Assembly (NCBI GenBank): GCA_965228215.1
Contig: OZ245800.1
Location: 2,914,001-2,978,000 of the forward strand
Reading direction: 5' to 3'
Source: Maricaulis sp965228215
GTDB taxonomy: Bacteria; Pseudomonadota; Alphaproteobacteria; Caulobacterales; Maricaulaceae
Length of the DNA stretch: 64,000 nt
The notes under the pieces were generated by a model. The model did no database searches and was not told the origin of the DNA. It saw only the letters and a program-made list of their open reading frames with translations. This document shows positions 48,173 through 57,309 of the stretch, one piece after another (positions within the stretch are counted from its first letter, which is position 1; the number at the start of each line of letters is the position of its first letter). Both the position numbers and the translations under genes were made by a program.

Positions 48173-50125
48173 ATGTCCCTTCACGATCCCGAACGCCATC
48201 CCGTTCCCGCCGATTTCGCGGCGGAGGCGCATATCGATTCTGCCCGCTATACCGAGATGTACCGGCAATCGATCGAGAACCCGCAGGACTTCTGGCGTGC
48301 CCAGGCCAAGCGGATCGACTGGATGAGCGAGCCGACCCAGGTCGATGACGTCTCCTGGGACAAGGACAATCTTCATATCCGCTGGTATGCCGACGGCACG
48401 CTGAATGCCTGCGCCAATTGCATCGACCGCCACCTGCCCGAACGCGCCAACGACACTGCGATCATCTGGGAGGGTGATGATCCGGAGGTCGACAGCCGCA
48501 TCACCTATGGCGAGCTGCACGAACATGTCAGTCGCCTGGCCAACGGGCTCAAGGAGATGGGTGTGAAGAAGGGTGACCGCGTCACCATCTACATGCCGAT
48601 GGTGCCCGAGGCGGCCTATGCCATGCTGGCCTGCGCCCGCGTCGGCGCCGTGCATTCGGTGGTTTTCGGCGGATTTTCGCCCGATGCGCTGGCAGGACGC
48701 ATCACCGATTGCGAGAGCACTTTCGTCATCACCGCAGATGAGGGCGTGCGCGGCGGCCGGCCCATTCCGCTCAAGGCGAATGTCGACCGCGCGCTGGAAA
48801 TCACCCATGTCGACGCCAAGGTCCTGGTCGTACGCCGCACGGGCGGCGAGATCGCCTGGAAGGACGGCCGCGACGTCTGGTATCACGAACTTGTCGAGCG
48901 CCAGTCCGCCGACTGTCCGCCGGAACCGATGAATGCGGAAGACCCGCTCTTCATCCTCTACACCTCCGGCTCTACCGGCAAACCCAAGGGCGTGCTGCAC
49001 ACCACGGGCGGCTACATGGTCTGGGCGTCGATGACGCATGAATACGTCTTCGACTACAAACACGGCGATATCTACTGGTGCACCGCCGATGTCGGCTGGG
49101 TGACGGGCCACACCTACATCGTCTACGGACCGCTCGCGAACGGCGCCGTGACGCTGATGTTCGAAGGCGTGCCGACCTGGCCGGGACCTGACCGGTTCTG
49201 GCAGGTCGTCGACAAACACCAGGTCAACATCTTCTACACGGCACCGACCGCCATCCGCGCCCTCATGCGCGAGGGCGACGAGCCGGTGACGAAACACAGC
49301 CGTACCTCGCTGCGCCTGCTCGGCACGGTCGGCGAACCGATCAACCCGGAAGCCTGGTCCTGGTATCACCGCGTGGTTGGCGACAGCCGTTGCCCGATCG
49401 TGGACACCTGGTGGCAGACGGAGACGGGTGGCGTGCTGATCACGCCCCTGCCCGGCGCTGTCGAGCTGAAACCGGGTTCGGCCTCCACACCCATGTTCGG
49501 CATCACGCCGGCCCTGGTCGATAATGAGGGCAAATTCCTGCCGGCCGAGGGCGAGGCGGAAGGCAATCTGGTCCTGACGCGATCCTGGCCCGGCCAGATG
49601 CGTACCGTCTATGGCGATCATCAGCGTTTCATCGACACCTATTTCTCGACCTATCCGGGCTATTATTTCACCGGTGACGGGGCCCGCCGCGACGCGGACG
49701 GCTATTGGTGGATCACCGGCCGGGTGGACGACGTGCTGAACGTGTCTGGCCACCGCCTGGGCACGGCAGAGATCGAGAGCGCCCTGGTGGCCCATCCCGA
49801 TGTCGCCGAGGCCGCGGTCGTCGGCTATCCGCACGAGATCAAGGGCCAGGGTATTTACTGCTATGTCACGCTCAATCTCGGACGTGATCCGGAGACCGAG
49901 GATGTGGACGCTCTGAAGAAATGGGTGCGCCAGGAAATCGGGCCGGTCGCAACACCCGACCTGATCCAGTTCGCACCTGGACTTCCCAAGACGCGCTCCG
50001 GCAAGATCATGCGCCGCATCCTGCGCAAGATCGCGGAAAACGACTTTGGAAATCTTGGCGATACGTCTACGCTGGCAGACCCGAGCGTCGTTGACGACCT
50101 GATCGAAAACCGGAAGAACCAATGA
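48173..50125 (+). CDS. acs: Acetyl-CoA synthetase, AMP-forming
   Basis: A 650-residue enzyme that activates acetate to acetyl-CoA. Signatures: YTSGSTGKPKGVLHTTGGY, TWWQTETGGVLITPLPGA, YYFTGDGARRDADGYWWITG and the acetylatable lysine in PKTRSGKIMRRILRKIA. N-terminal ACS region with DFWRAQAKRIDWM also present. ATG 48173 has GGAG upstream and matches family length. It lies just before the glyoxylate-shunt genes, forming an acetate-assimilation module. Overlaps the next gene by 4 bp. Confidence 0.96.
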   Translation: MSLHDPERHPVPADFAAEAHIDSARYTEMYRQSIENPQDFWRAQAKRIDWMSEPTQVDDVSWDKDNLHIRWYADGTLNACANCIDRHLPERANDTAIIWEGDDPEVDSRITYGELHEHVSRLANGLKEMGVKKGDRVTIYMPMVPEAAYAMLACARVGAVHSVVFGGFSPDALAGRITDCESTFVITADEGVRGGRPIPLKANVDRALEITHVDAKVLVVRRTGGEIAWKDGRDVWYHELVERQSADCPPEPMNAEDPLFILYTSGSTGKPKGVLHTTGGYMVWASMTHEYVFDYKHGDIYWCTADVGWVTGHTYIVYGPLANGAVTLMFEGVPTWPGPDRFWQVVDKHQVNIFYTAPTAIRALMREGDEPVTKHSRTSLRLLGTVGEPINPEAWSWYHRVVGDSRCPIVDTWWQTETGGVLITPLPGAVELKPGSASTPMFGITPALVDNEGKFLPAEGEAEGNLVLTRSWPGQMRTVYGDHQRFIDTYFSTYPGYYFTGDGARRDADGYWWITGRVDDVLNVSGHRLGTAEIESALVAHPDVAEAAVVGYPHEIKGQGIYCYVTLNLGRDPETEDVDALKKWVRQEIGPVATPDLIQFAPGLPKTRSGKIMRRILRKIAENDFGNLGDTSTLADPSVVDDLIENRKNQ

Positions 50126-50643
50126 AACGCGTAACCCTTGCTGTCATCGCCGCCGCTGCGGCGGTATCGGCCTGCGCCACGGATACCGGCCCAGTCTGCC
50201 GCGCGCCTGCTGCACATGAAATGGCCGCCTTCGCCGCCATGATCAGCCACAACGAGACCGCGGTCGCCGATACGCTGGCCCCGGGCACGCTGCGCAATCG
50301 TTTCATCAGCCGCGACCCGTCCATCCGGGCCCATGTCTGGGGTTCCCAGGGCGTGACACGCGGTTCGGTAATCGGCCTGCTCTCGCAGCCGCCGCTCTGC
50401 ATCATTGATGATCCGACATATGTGGCCACCGATGCGAGCCGACAGGTCCTGGTCTATCCGCAACGCGCTTTCGACCGCGCCGCCCCGGCCATCGACACGC
50501 CGGCGAATGCCCGCCCGGCCTTCCCCTATGGCGTGGTCCGCCGCGACTACATGACCTGCCGTTTCGAACAGACGGCGACGGGCTGGAAACTCGCGGACAT
50601 GTGTGGATATCGCCAGTATCAGCCGGCTCCGGTCACGGGCTAG
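50122..50643 (+). CDS. Hypothetical lipoprotein coupled to acs
   Basis: A 173-residue protein with signal peptide RVTLAVIAAAAAVSAC and lipobox VSAC (C18), so an exported lipoprotein. The rest has four further cysteines (C26, one in PPLCIID, one in MTCRFEQ, one in DMCGYRQ). No family recognised. ATGA overlap with acs indicates translational coupling, though a functional link is not obvious. Confidence 0.75.
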   Translation: MKRVTLAVIAAAAAVSACATDTGPVCRAPAAHEMAAFAAMISHNETAVADTLAPGTLRNRFISRDPSIRAHVWGSQGVTRGSVIGLLSQPPLCIIDDPTYVATDASRQVLVYPQRAFDRAAPAIDTPANARPAFPYGVVRRDYMTCRFEQTATGWKLADMCGYRQYQPAPVTG

Positions 50644-50740
50644 ACCTCCCAGCTGTCAAAAGCGCTGCATAGAAATATTCAGAACCCAGCGAACCCTGCT
50701 AGACCAGCAGCGGGACAAATCTGAGTGGTGTAGTACCGAC

Positions 50741-51118
50741 ATGCCGGTGTCTGTTGATGCGCGTGAGGGTGACGATGCTGTCGTCGTAACCTGTTCGGGC
50801 GAGGTTTCGCTTCAGGAACTCGTAGTTTCTATTGAACATCTGTCGATCCATGTGGAGGCACAACGCGCCTTCCTGGTCGATTTCAGCGATTGTCAGCTGA
50901 TAATGACGGCCGCCCAGTTCATGCAGGCCATCGATGACTGGTTCTCTCGCATGGGCCGCGAGGCCGTGGCCGCCCTGGTCTTCCATGCCGACGCACAGAA
51001 AGACCAGGCCATGCTGTTCGAGACCAAGAATGTCCTGATGGGCGGTCGCACCCGCAGTTTCACGGATGTGGCGCAGGCAGAGGCCTGGATCGCGTCCATG
51101 GCCTCGCCCGCGCGCTGA
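50741..51118 (+). CDS. STAS/SpoIIAA-like protein
   Basis: A 125-residue protein with alternating strands and helices: DAVVVTCSGEVSLQELVVSI, AQRAFLVDFSDCQLIMTAAQ, REAVAALVFHADAQKDQAML, FTDVAQAEAWIASM. This resembles the STAS/SpoIIAA-like fold seen in small proteobacterial proteins without kinase partners. ATG 50741 begins the domain; upstream codons are not domain-like. It ends directly at the end of the convergent malate synthase gene (adjacent bases). Function unknown. Confidence 0.68.
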   Translation: MPVSVDAREGDDAVVVTCSGEVSLQELVVSIEHLSIHVEAQRAFLVDFSDCQLIMTAAQFMQAIDDWFSRMGREAVAALVFHADAQKDQAMLFETKNVLMGGRTRSFTDVAQAEAWIASMASPAR

Positions 51119-52765
51119 TCAGAAGTCTTCCTCGAACTCGGCCAGACGGACCGATTGCCTGAGATTGGCCGTGATGCGGTCATAGGCCGGCAGTGTCAGG
51201 AATTCCCGGAACTCGTCTGCCAGGACAAGCTCGGAGAGGATTTGCGTGGCCTGTTTGATGCGGGCCTGCAATTCGGCGTCGCCCTCGACTTCGTCCACCA
51301 ATCCATTGCCGATCGTATTGATACGGGCAGCAATGATGCCATCGCTCAACACGGTACCCTCACGGGTGGTCCGGCCGAATTTGCGCCATTGCCACAACTG
51401 GGCCCGGGCGATCTCGGCAGTCGCTGCATCTTCCATGAGGCCGTGGATGGGCACAGCGCCCCTCCCGCCCAACCAGGCGGCGACATAGCGGATGGCGACA
51501 TCGATATTGCCGGTCACTCCGGCATCGGTGATATCGCCCGCCGGGGCTTCGAGCAGATCCCGCGCGGTGACCCGGACATCTTCCTCGGCCGGCCGGTCGA
51601 TCTGATTGGCCGACGGCATGTGTGTGTCGAAAATCTCCTTGGCCACCGGCACGAGGTCCGGATGAGCGACCCAGGTTCCGTCATGTCCGTCGAGCACTTC
51701 GCGCAGCTTGTCCTCCTCGACCTTTGAACGGGCTGCGGCATTGGCCGCCGGGTCATTCTTGACCGGGATGAAGGCAGACATGCCGCCCATCGCGTGGGCA
51801 CCCCGGCGGTGGCAGACCGCCACGACGCGCCGTGAATAGGCCCGCATGAAGGGCACGGTCATGGTCACGGAGCTGCGATCAGGCAGCACGTATTCCGGAT
51901 GTGATTTCAGGCATTTAATGTAGGAGAAGATGTAGTCCCAGCGGCCGCAATTGAGACCGACGATATGGTCCTTCAGCTCGTAGAGGATCTCGTCGAGTTC
52001 GAAGGTTGCCGGCAGGGTCTCGATCAGGACCGTGGCGCGGATCGTGCCGCGTTCCAGGCCCAGCTCGTCCTCGGCATGCTGGAAGACCAGGCTCCACAGG
52101 CGCGCCTCGTGGCGGCTCTCCAGCTTGGGCAGGTAGAAATACGGACCGGTCTCGCGGGCCTTCAGCGCCTCGTGATTGTGGAAGAGATAGAGACCGAAAT
52201 CGAACAGACTGCCGGACACCGGCTCGCCATTGATCAGGACGTGGCGCTCTTCCAGGTGCCAGCCGCGCGGTCGCACGATCAGCACGGCAGCAGCATCACC
52301 AATCTTGTATTGCTTGCCGGATTTCTCGTCCGTGAAATCTATCTCGCGACGGATCGCGTCTCGCAGATTGATCTGGCCCTGGACGAGATTGTCCCAGAGC
52401 GGTGCCGTCGCGTCCTCGAAATCGGCCATGAAGCATTTCGCACCTGAATTGAGCGCGTTGACGACCATTTTCCGATCCACAGGACCGGTGATTTCGACAC
52501 GCCGGTCCTGCAGATCGGCGGGCGCGGGCCTGACCGTCCATTCACTCGCCCGGATATCTGCGGTTTCGTGGGGAAAGATCATGAAGGCGCCGGCGTCCAG
52601 TTCGGCCGCACGTTCCTTACGCTTGCGTAGGAGGGATTTGCGGCGGCGATCGAAACGCCGGTGCAGGCCCGCCAGGAAACTCAGCGCGTCATGATCGAGG
52701 ATTTCGCGATAACCCGGCTCAAGATGGCCGAGGATTTCAACACCGCTGGGCGAAATATGCGTCAT
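51119..52765 (-). CDS. aceB: Malate synthase A
   Basis: A 548-residue isoform A malate synthase that condenses glyoxylate with acetyl-CoA. Landmarks: KCFMADFEDATAPLWDNLVQ, LPKLESRHEARLWSLVF, VLIETLPATFELDEILYELK, GLNCGRWDYIFSYIK and VPFMRAYSRRVVAVCHRRGA. About 540 residues is normal for type A, and distinguishes it from the larger GlcB. Second gene of aceA-aceB, 80 bp after aceA with a strong hairpin in between. Confidence 0.95.
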   Translation of the reverse strand: MTHISPSGVEILGHLEPGYREILDHDALSFLAGLHRRFDRRRKSLLRKRKERAAELDAGAFMIFPHETADIRASEWTVRPAPADLQDRRVEITGPVDRKMVVNALNSGAKCFMADFEDATAPLWDNLVQGQINLRDAIRREIDFTDEKSGKQYKIGDAAAVLIVRPRGWHLEERHVLINGEPVSGSLFDFGLYLFHNHEALKARETGPYFYLPKLESRHEARLWSLVFQHAEDELGLERGTIRATVLIETLPATFELDEILYELKDHIVGLNCGRWDYIFSYIKCLKSHPEYVLPDRSSVTMTVPFMRAYSRRVVAVCHRRGAHAMGGMSAFIPVKNDPAANAAARSKVEEDKLREVLDGHDGTWVAHPDLVPVAKEIFDTHMPSANQIDRPAEEDVRVTARDLLEAPAGDITDAGVTGNIDVAIRYVAAWLGGRGAVPIHGLMEDAATAEIARAQLWQWRKFGRTTREGTVLSDGIIAARINTIGNGLVDEVEGDAELQARIKQATQILSELVLADEFREFLTLPAYDRITANLRQSVRLAEFEEDF

Positions 52766-52790
52766 GATTCTCTCCCTTTATTCTTGAATT

Positions 52791-52824
52791 GGCGGGGTGT
52801 GCTGTGAGGGCGGCACACCCCGCC
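52791..52824 (-). promoter_or_regulatory. Intercistronic hairpin between aceA and aceB
   Basis: GGCGGGGTGTGC and GCACACCCCGCC form a perfect 12-bp stem with a 10-nt loop. On the minus strand it is followed by AATTCAAGAATAAAG, not a T-run, so it is better read as a stability or processing element, or a partial attenuator, between the two cistrons. Confidence 0.6.
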
Positions 52825-52845
52825 AGGGTCAAACAGACCCGCGAT

Positions 52846-54138
52846 TTATTCCGCTGCGACCGTGAACTGGGCCGTCTCGGTCGACTCACCCATCGCCGTC
52901 GTGGAGGACTGGCCGCCGGAAATAGCGAGATTGACCTTGTCGAAATAACCCGTGCCCACTTCGCGCTGATGGCGCGTGGCCGTGTATCCATCCGTCTCGG
53001 ATGCGAATTCGGCCTGCTGCAGCTCGGAATAGGCGCCCATGCCGCGGTCCTTGTAGCCGCGAGCCAGTTCGAACATGCCGTGATTGAGGCTGTGGAAACC
53101 GGCCAGGGTGACGAACTGGAATTTGTAGCCCATGGCGCCCAGCTCGCGCTGGTAGGTCTCGATCGTGGCCTTGTCGAGATTGGCTTCCCAGTTGAAGGAC
53201 GGCGAGCAGTTATAGGCCATCATCTTGCCGGGATAGGCTTCCTGGATCGCCTCGGCGAAGCGGCGCGCCTCGTCGAGATTCGGCTTGGAGGTTTCCCACC
53301 ACAGGAGGTCGGCGACCTTGGCATAGGCCAGACCACGCTTGATGCAATGCTCGACACCCATGCCCTGTTTCAGGCGGAAGAAGCCTTCCGGCGTCCGGCC
53401 GGCCTCGAAATCGATGAATTCATGGTCGCGCTCGTCGACATCGGAATTGATCAGCGTGGCCGATTCCGCGTCCGTGCGGGCGATGGTGATGGTGGGCACG
53501 CCCAGGACATCCGCGGCGAGGCGGGCAGCGGCCAGATTGCGCTCGTGCTGGCTTGTGGGGATCAGGACCTTGCCGCCCAGGTGACCGCATTTCTTCTCGG
53601 CTGCGACCTGGTCCTCGAAGTGGACGCCGGAAGCACCCGCCTCGATGAAGGCTTTCATGATCTCGAAACAATTCAGCGTGCCGCCGAAACCGGCCTCGGC
53701 ATCGGCCACGATCGGTGCAAACCAGTCACGCGAGGCCTCGCCCTTCTCGGACACCTCGATCTGGTCGGCGCGCTGGAGGGCGCGATTGATCTTCTTGGCC
53801 AGTTCCGGCGCGGAATTGGCCGGATAAAGCGACTGGTCCGGATACATGGTGCCGGCCGTATTGGCGTCGGCAGCGACCTGCCAGCCGGAAAGATAGATCG
53901 CCTTCAGACCGGCGCGGACCTGCTGCATGGCCTGATTGCCGGACAGCGCGCCCAGCGCGTTGACGAAGGGTTCGGACTTGAGCAATTCCCAGAGCTTGTT
54001 TGCTCCGCGATCGGCCAGGGTCTGCTGGATCTGCACGGACCCGCGCAGTTTGAGAACATCTTCCGGCGTGTAGGGACGCTCGATGCCGTCGAAACGATCA
54101 TCGGCGGCGTTGGGGACAAGATCCTTGAAACTGGTCAT
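52846..54138 (-). CDS. aceA: Isocitrate lyase
   Basis: A 430-residue lyase splitting isocitrate into succinate and glyoxylate. Catalytic motif KKCGH is in AAEKKCGHLGGKVLIPT; WQVAADANTAGTMYPDQSLY, VADAEAGFGG and YNCSPSFNWEANLD also match. ATG 54138 (MTSFKDLVPN) is the family start. The region upstream (139 bp) is shared with the divergent ScfR/RamB-like regulator. Confidence 0.96.
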   Translation of the reverse strand: MTSFKDLVPNAADDRFDGIERPYTPEDVLKLRGSVQIQQTLADRGANKLWELLKSEPFVNALGALSGNQAMQQVRAGLKAIYLSGWQVAADANTAGTMYPDQSLYPANSAPELAKKINRALQRADQIEVSEKGEASRDWFAPIVADAEAGFGGTLNCFEIMKAFIEAGASGVHFEDQVAAEKKCGHLGGKVLIPTSQHERNLAAARLAADVLGVPTITIARTDAESATLINSDVDERDHEFIDFEAGRTPEGFFRLKQGMGVEHCIKRGLAYAKVADLLWWETSKPNLDEARRFAEAIQEAYPGKMMAYNCSPSFNWEANLDKATIETYQRELGAMGYKFQFVTLAGFHSLNHGMFELARGYKDRGMGAYSELQQAEFASETDGYTATRHQREVGTGYFDKVNLAISGGQSSTTAMGESTETAQFTVAAE

Positions 54139-54238
54139 GGCTTTCACTCGCTCTGCATGTTGCGTTGCGAAAAATCTGTCAAACTGCAGAACGCGTGTCG
54201 ATATGCCTTTTCCTATAAAGCGGACACGTTGTGTGTTA

Positions 54239-54278
54239 TTGACGTTGTCGTGGTGTTGTGTTGTAAATTTCAACACAA
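54239..54278 (+). promoter_or_regulatory. Promoter with 23-bp palindrome at the regulator start codon
   Basis: A -35 TTGACG (54239-54244) and a -10-like TGTAAA (54262-54267) are 17 bp apart. An inverted repeat spans 54256-54278 (arms TTGTGTTG and CAACACAA around a 7-nt centre, one mismatched pair), covering the -10, the start site and the A of ATG. The predicted transcript would start only a few bases before the ATG, and no ribosome site is visible, so the message may be nearly leaderless. Confidence 0.6.
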
Positions 54279-55714
54279 TGCAGAACGAACAACACGCTCT
54301 CGAAAAGATCTTTGCCGGCGCCCGCTTGCGACGGCTGCGGCGCGAACGCGGGCTGACACAGGCCGATGCGGCGCAGGCGCTAGGCGTCTCCGCAAGCTAT
54401 CTCAACCTGCTCGAACGCAATCAGCGCCCCGTCACCGCGCGTGTTCTCCTGGCCCTCGCCGACGCGTTCGACGTCGATGTGCGCGCCTTTGCCACCGAAT
54501 CCGACCGGCAATTGATCGCCGATCTCCAGGAGGCTGCGGCCGACCCGGTCCTCACGGGCATGGAACTCGACCGGATGGAGCTCAACGAGCTCGCCGATTC
54601 GCAGCCGCGGGCGGCCGAGGCCTTCGCGCGGCTCTACCAGGCCTATCGCGAGACCAATGCCGCCACAGCCGATCTCGCCACCCGCATGTCCGGCCCGGGC
54701 GCAGCGCTGGGCGGACCCGGTGCGGTGCTGGAGAGCGTGCGCGACGCGATCGACAGCCGCCAGAACCATTTTCCTGAACTCGAAGACGCCGCCGAAGCGC
54801 TTGGCGCCCGCCTCGATGCCGCCAAGCCCCGCGAGCGAGGCGCCGCCCTCGCCCGCTATCTCCAGTCCGAACACGGCTTTACGGTCAAGGTGCTCGACGA
54901 GGAGATCATGGCGGGCGCGCGCCGGCGATTGGACTTCCACGGCCGCCGCCTGTTGCTGTCTGAATCTCTGCCGCTGATCTCGCGCCCCTTCCAGATCGCC
55001 GTCGTCCTGGCGTCGCTGGAATTGGGCAGCCTGCTGGACAGTCTCGCCGACGCCGCCGACCTGCCCTCACCCGAGGCACGCAAGCTCTACCGCATCGGTC
55101 TCGCCAATTATTTCGCCGGCGCCGTGCTGATGCCCTACACGCCCGTGCTCAAGGCCGCCGAGGAGACCCGATACGATCTCGACCGGCTGCAGAGGCGGTT
55201 CGAGGTGAGTTATGAGCAGATCTGCCACCGGCTGACCACGCTGCAGAGACCGGGCGCGCGCGGCCTGCCCTTCTTCATGATCCGGCTGGATGGCGCGGGC
55301 AATGTCTCCAAACGCTTCGGCGGCGGCATCATGCCGTTTGCCCGGTCTGGCGGCGGGTGTCCGAAATGGAATCTCTATGACGCGCTTCGCCTGCCGGAGC
55401 GCATCCTGGCGCAGTGTTTCGAATTGCCGGACGGGACGCGCCTGCTCTCCCTGGCGCGCGGCCAGACCGGCCAGGCTCCGATGGGCCAGCCGCCTGTCCT
55501 GCATGCCATCGCGCTGGGCTGTGACTGGTCCCACGCCGGCAAGATCGTGCATGCCGACCCGATCGCAGCGGCCGCACCCTCGCCCGTCGGCATTACCTGC
55601 CGCCTCTGTGAGCGCGAGGATTGCGCCCAGCGCGCCTTCCCGCCGCTCAATCGCAAGCTGGAGATGGATCCACACATGCTGAAGGCCTCGCCCTACAGTT
55701 TCGGCACGGATTAA
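54278..55714 (+). CDS. ScfR/RamB-type XRE regulator of acyl-CoA/glyoxylate metabolism
   Basis: A 478-residue regulator. N-terminal XRE helix-turn-helix (RLRRLRRERGLTQADAAQAL, then SASYLNLLERNQRPVT), a central degenerate IrrE-like region (no HExxH metal motif), and a C-terminal domain ending CRLCEREDCAQRAFPP, as in short-chain fatty-acyl-CoA regulators. RamB of this family represses aceA and aceB in actinobacteria. Divergence from aceA supports local control of the glyoxylate shunt and perhaps acs. Start ATG 54278 sits in the palindrome. Confidence 0.9.
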   Translation: MQNEQHALEKIFAGARLRRLRRERGLTQADAAQALGVSASYLNLLERNQRPVTARVLLALADAFDVDVRAFATESDRQLIADLQEAAADPVLTGMELDRMELNELADSQPRAAEAFARLYQAYRETNAATADLATRMSGPGAALGGPGAVLESVRDAIDSRQNHFPELEDAAEALGARLDAAKPRERGAALARYLQSEHGFTVKVLDEEIMAGARRRLDFHGRRLLLSESLPLISRPFQIAVVLASLELGSLLDSLADAADLPSPEARKLYRIGLANYFAGAVLMPYTPVLKAAEETRYDLDRLQRRFEVSYEQICHRLTTLQRPGARGLPFFMIRLDGAGNVSKRFGGGIMPFARSGGGCPKWNLYDALRLPERILAQCFELPDGTRLLSLARGQTGQAPMGQPPVLHAIALGCDWSHAGKIVHADPIAAAAPSPVGITCRLCEREDCAQRAFPPLNRKLEMDPHMLKASPYSFGTD

Positions 55715-55772
55715 CCAATCAGGAAGCCAAGCGCTTTACTGAGTCGGGACTTGCAATCTCTCCGGCTGGTCC

Positions 55773-57224
55773 ATGATCAATACTTCGCACAACACCGCCC
55801 GCGCCCGTTCTGAAACGAAGGAACGGCGGGATCTGGTCCTGCCCGTCCTGATCGCCGGCACGTCCGTCATCGCGCTCCTGCTGGCCGGGATCGCCTTTGC
55901 GCAGGTCTTCTCGCCGCAATCGGTCGCCGCAATCCGCTATCCGATGATGTGGTTCGCCGCGCTGGCCGGTCTCGGTACGCTGGCTGGCGGAGCCGCGCTT
56001 CATGCCTGTCTGCGCATGCAGAGGGACAATGCCGCCACCCGTGAGAAGCTGGAAGAGGCGGTGAATACCAAGACCGCCTTCCTCGCCAATATGAGCCATG
56101 AATTGCGCACGCCCATGACCGGCGTGATCGGCCTGGCCGACCTTCTGTCTCGCACCGAGCTGGACGAGGAACAGCGCCGCTCCGTGGAAGGCCTGAAATC
56201 TGCCGGCCAGTCGATGGTGAACATCGTCAACGACATTCTCGACCTATCCAAGATCGAGGCCGGAATGATGACCGTCGAGACAATCGACTATCGCCCGGGC
56301 AAGGTCCTGCGCGACATCATCACGCTCTACACGCCCATGGCCGAGGGCAAATTCCTCGATTTCACCCTCGACATGGATGAGTGTTTCGATCGCACCTATC
56401 AGGGCGATCCGACGCGGACCTTCCAGATCATCTCCAACCTCGTCTCCAACGCGATGAAATTCACCAGCGATGGCGGGGTGGAGATCCGCGGCTCGGTTGA
56501 GACCAATCCGACGGGCCAGCTGCTGCGCGTGACCATCACCGATACCGGCATCGGCATGGACGCCGCGACGCTCGACCGGATATTCGACCCCTTCTCCCAG
56601 GCCGATGAAAGCACGGCCCGCCGGTTCGGCGGCACGGGACTGGGACTGAGCATCTGCCGCAACCTCGCCAATCTGTGCGGTGGTCACCTGATGGCGACCT
56701 CGGAACCGGATGTGGGCTCGACCTTCATCCTGACCCTGCCGGCCCGTCCCTCGGAAATCGAACTGCCGGACGCCCAGGACGAGATCGACAAGGAAGCCTA
56801 TTGCAAGGCCGATGTGCCCGAAGGCATGCGCGTTCTCGTGGCCGATGACGTGCCGACCAATCGCATGGTGCTGAAGGCCATGCTGGAACGCTACAAGGCC
56901 GTGGTGACCCTGGTGGAGGACGGCGCGTCTGCCATCGAGGCCTATCGCGACCAGGCCTTCGATCTCCTGCTCACCGATATCCAGATGCCGGAAATGAGCG
57001 GTGTCGAGGTCTGCCGTGCCATCCGCAAGATGGAAGCCGAGCTCAATCGCAGCCGCATGCCGGTCTTCGCGATCACCGCCAATGTCTTCGATCACCAGTC
57101 AGAGACCTATCTGGCAGCAGGCATGGACGGCGTCGTCCACAAACCCTTCGCCCTTGCCGACCTCGAATCCGCCCTCGTCAGCGGCGCCCCGCAGGAAGAA
57201 TCCGGCGTGATCGAACTATTCTAG
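55773..57224 (+). CDS. Hybrid sensor histidine kinase with receiver domain
   Basis: A 483-residue membrane kinase. Two helices at about 22-44 and 55-80 with almost no periplasmic loop, then HisKA with H109 (NMSHELRTPMTGVIGLADLL), HATPase boxes (ISNLVSNAMKFT, DTGIGMDAATLD, FDPFSQADEST, GGTGLGLSICRN) and a C-terminal receiver with the phospho-acceptor Asp in LLLTDIQMPEMSG. No input domain is evident, so it may sense membrane state or partner proteins. No response regulator gene is adjacent; phosphorelay partner unknown. No clear ribosome site before the ATG. Confidence 0.93.
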   Translation: MINTSHNTARARSETKERRDLVLPVLIAGTSVIALLLAGIAFAQVFSPQSVAAIRYPMMWFAALAGLGTLAGGAALHACLRMQRDNAATREKLEEAVNTKTAFLANMSHELRTPMTGVIGLADLLSRTELDEEQRRSVEGLKSAGQSMVNIVNDILDLSKIEAGMMTVETIDYRPGKVLRDIITLYTPMAEGKFLDFTLDMDECFDRTYQGDPTRTFQIISNLVSNAMKFTSDGGVEIRGSVETNPTGQLLRVTITDTGIGMDAATLDRIFDPFSQADESTARRFGGTGLGLSICRNLANLCGGHLMATSEPDVGSTFILTLPARPSEIELPDAQDEIDKEAYCKADVPEGMRVLVADDVPTNRMVLKAMLERYKAVVTLVEDGASAIEAYRDQAFDLLLTDIQMPEMSGVEVCRAIRKMEAELNRSRMPVFAITANVFDHQSETYLAAGMDGVVHKPFALADLESALVSGAPQEESGVIELF

Positions 57225-57253
57225 AGGTCGGATGCGGTCTACCTGGAACGAAG

Positions 57254-57280
57254 AAAGGGCTCCCGGCGGGAGCCCTTTTT
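57254..57280. terminator. Rho-independent terminator between converging genes
   Basis: AAAGGGCTCCC pairs with GGGAGCCCTTT across a GGC loop, followed by TT on the plus strand (TTTTT in all). The minus strand reads TTTCTTC after the stem, so it probably ends both the kinase and the diiron-protein transcripts. Confidence 0.85.
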
Positions 57281-57309
57281 CGTGAGACGCTTCGGATCGG
57301 AGGGAGATC

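Noticed and set aside
48134..50122. A 662-residue frame antisense to acs
   Set aside because: Shadow frame; acs motifs on the plus strand are all intact.
52789..54777. Long plus-strand frame across aceA into the regulator gene
   Set aside because: It reads antisense to isocitrate lyase and then out of frame through the ScfR-like gene; no motifs.
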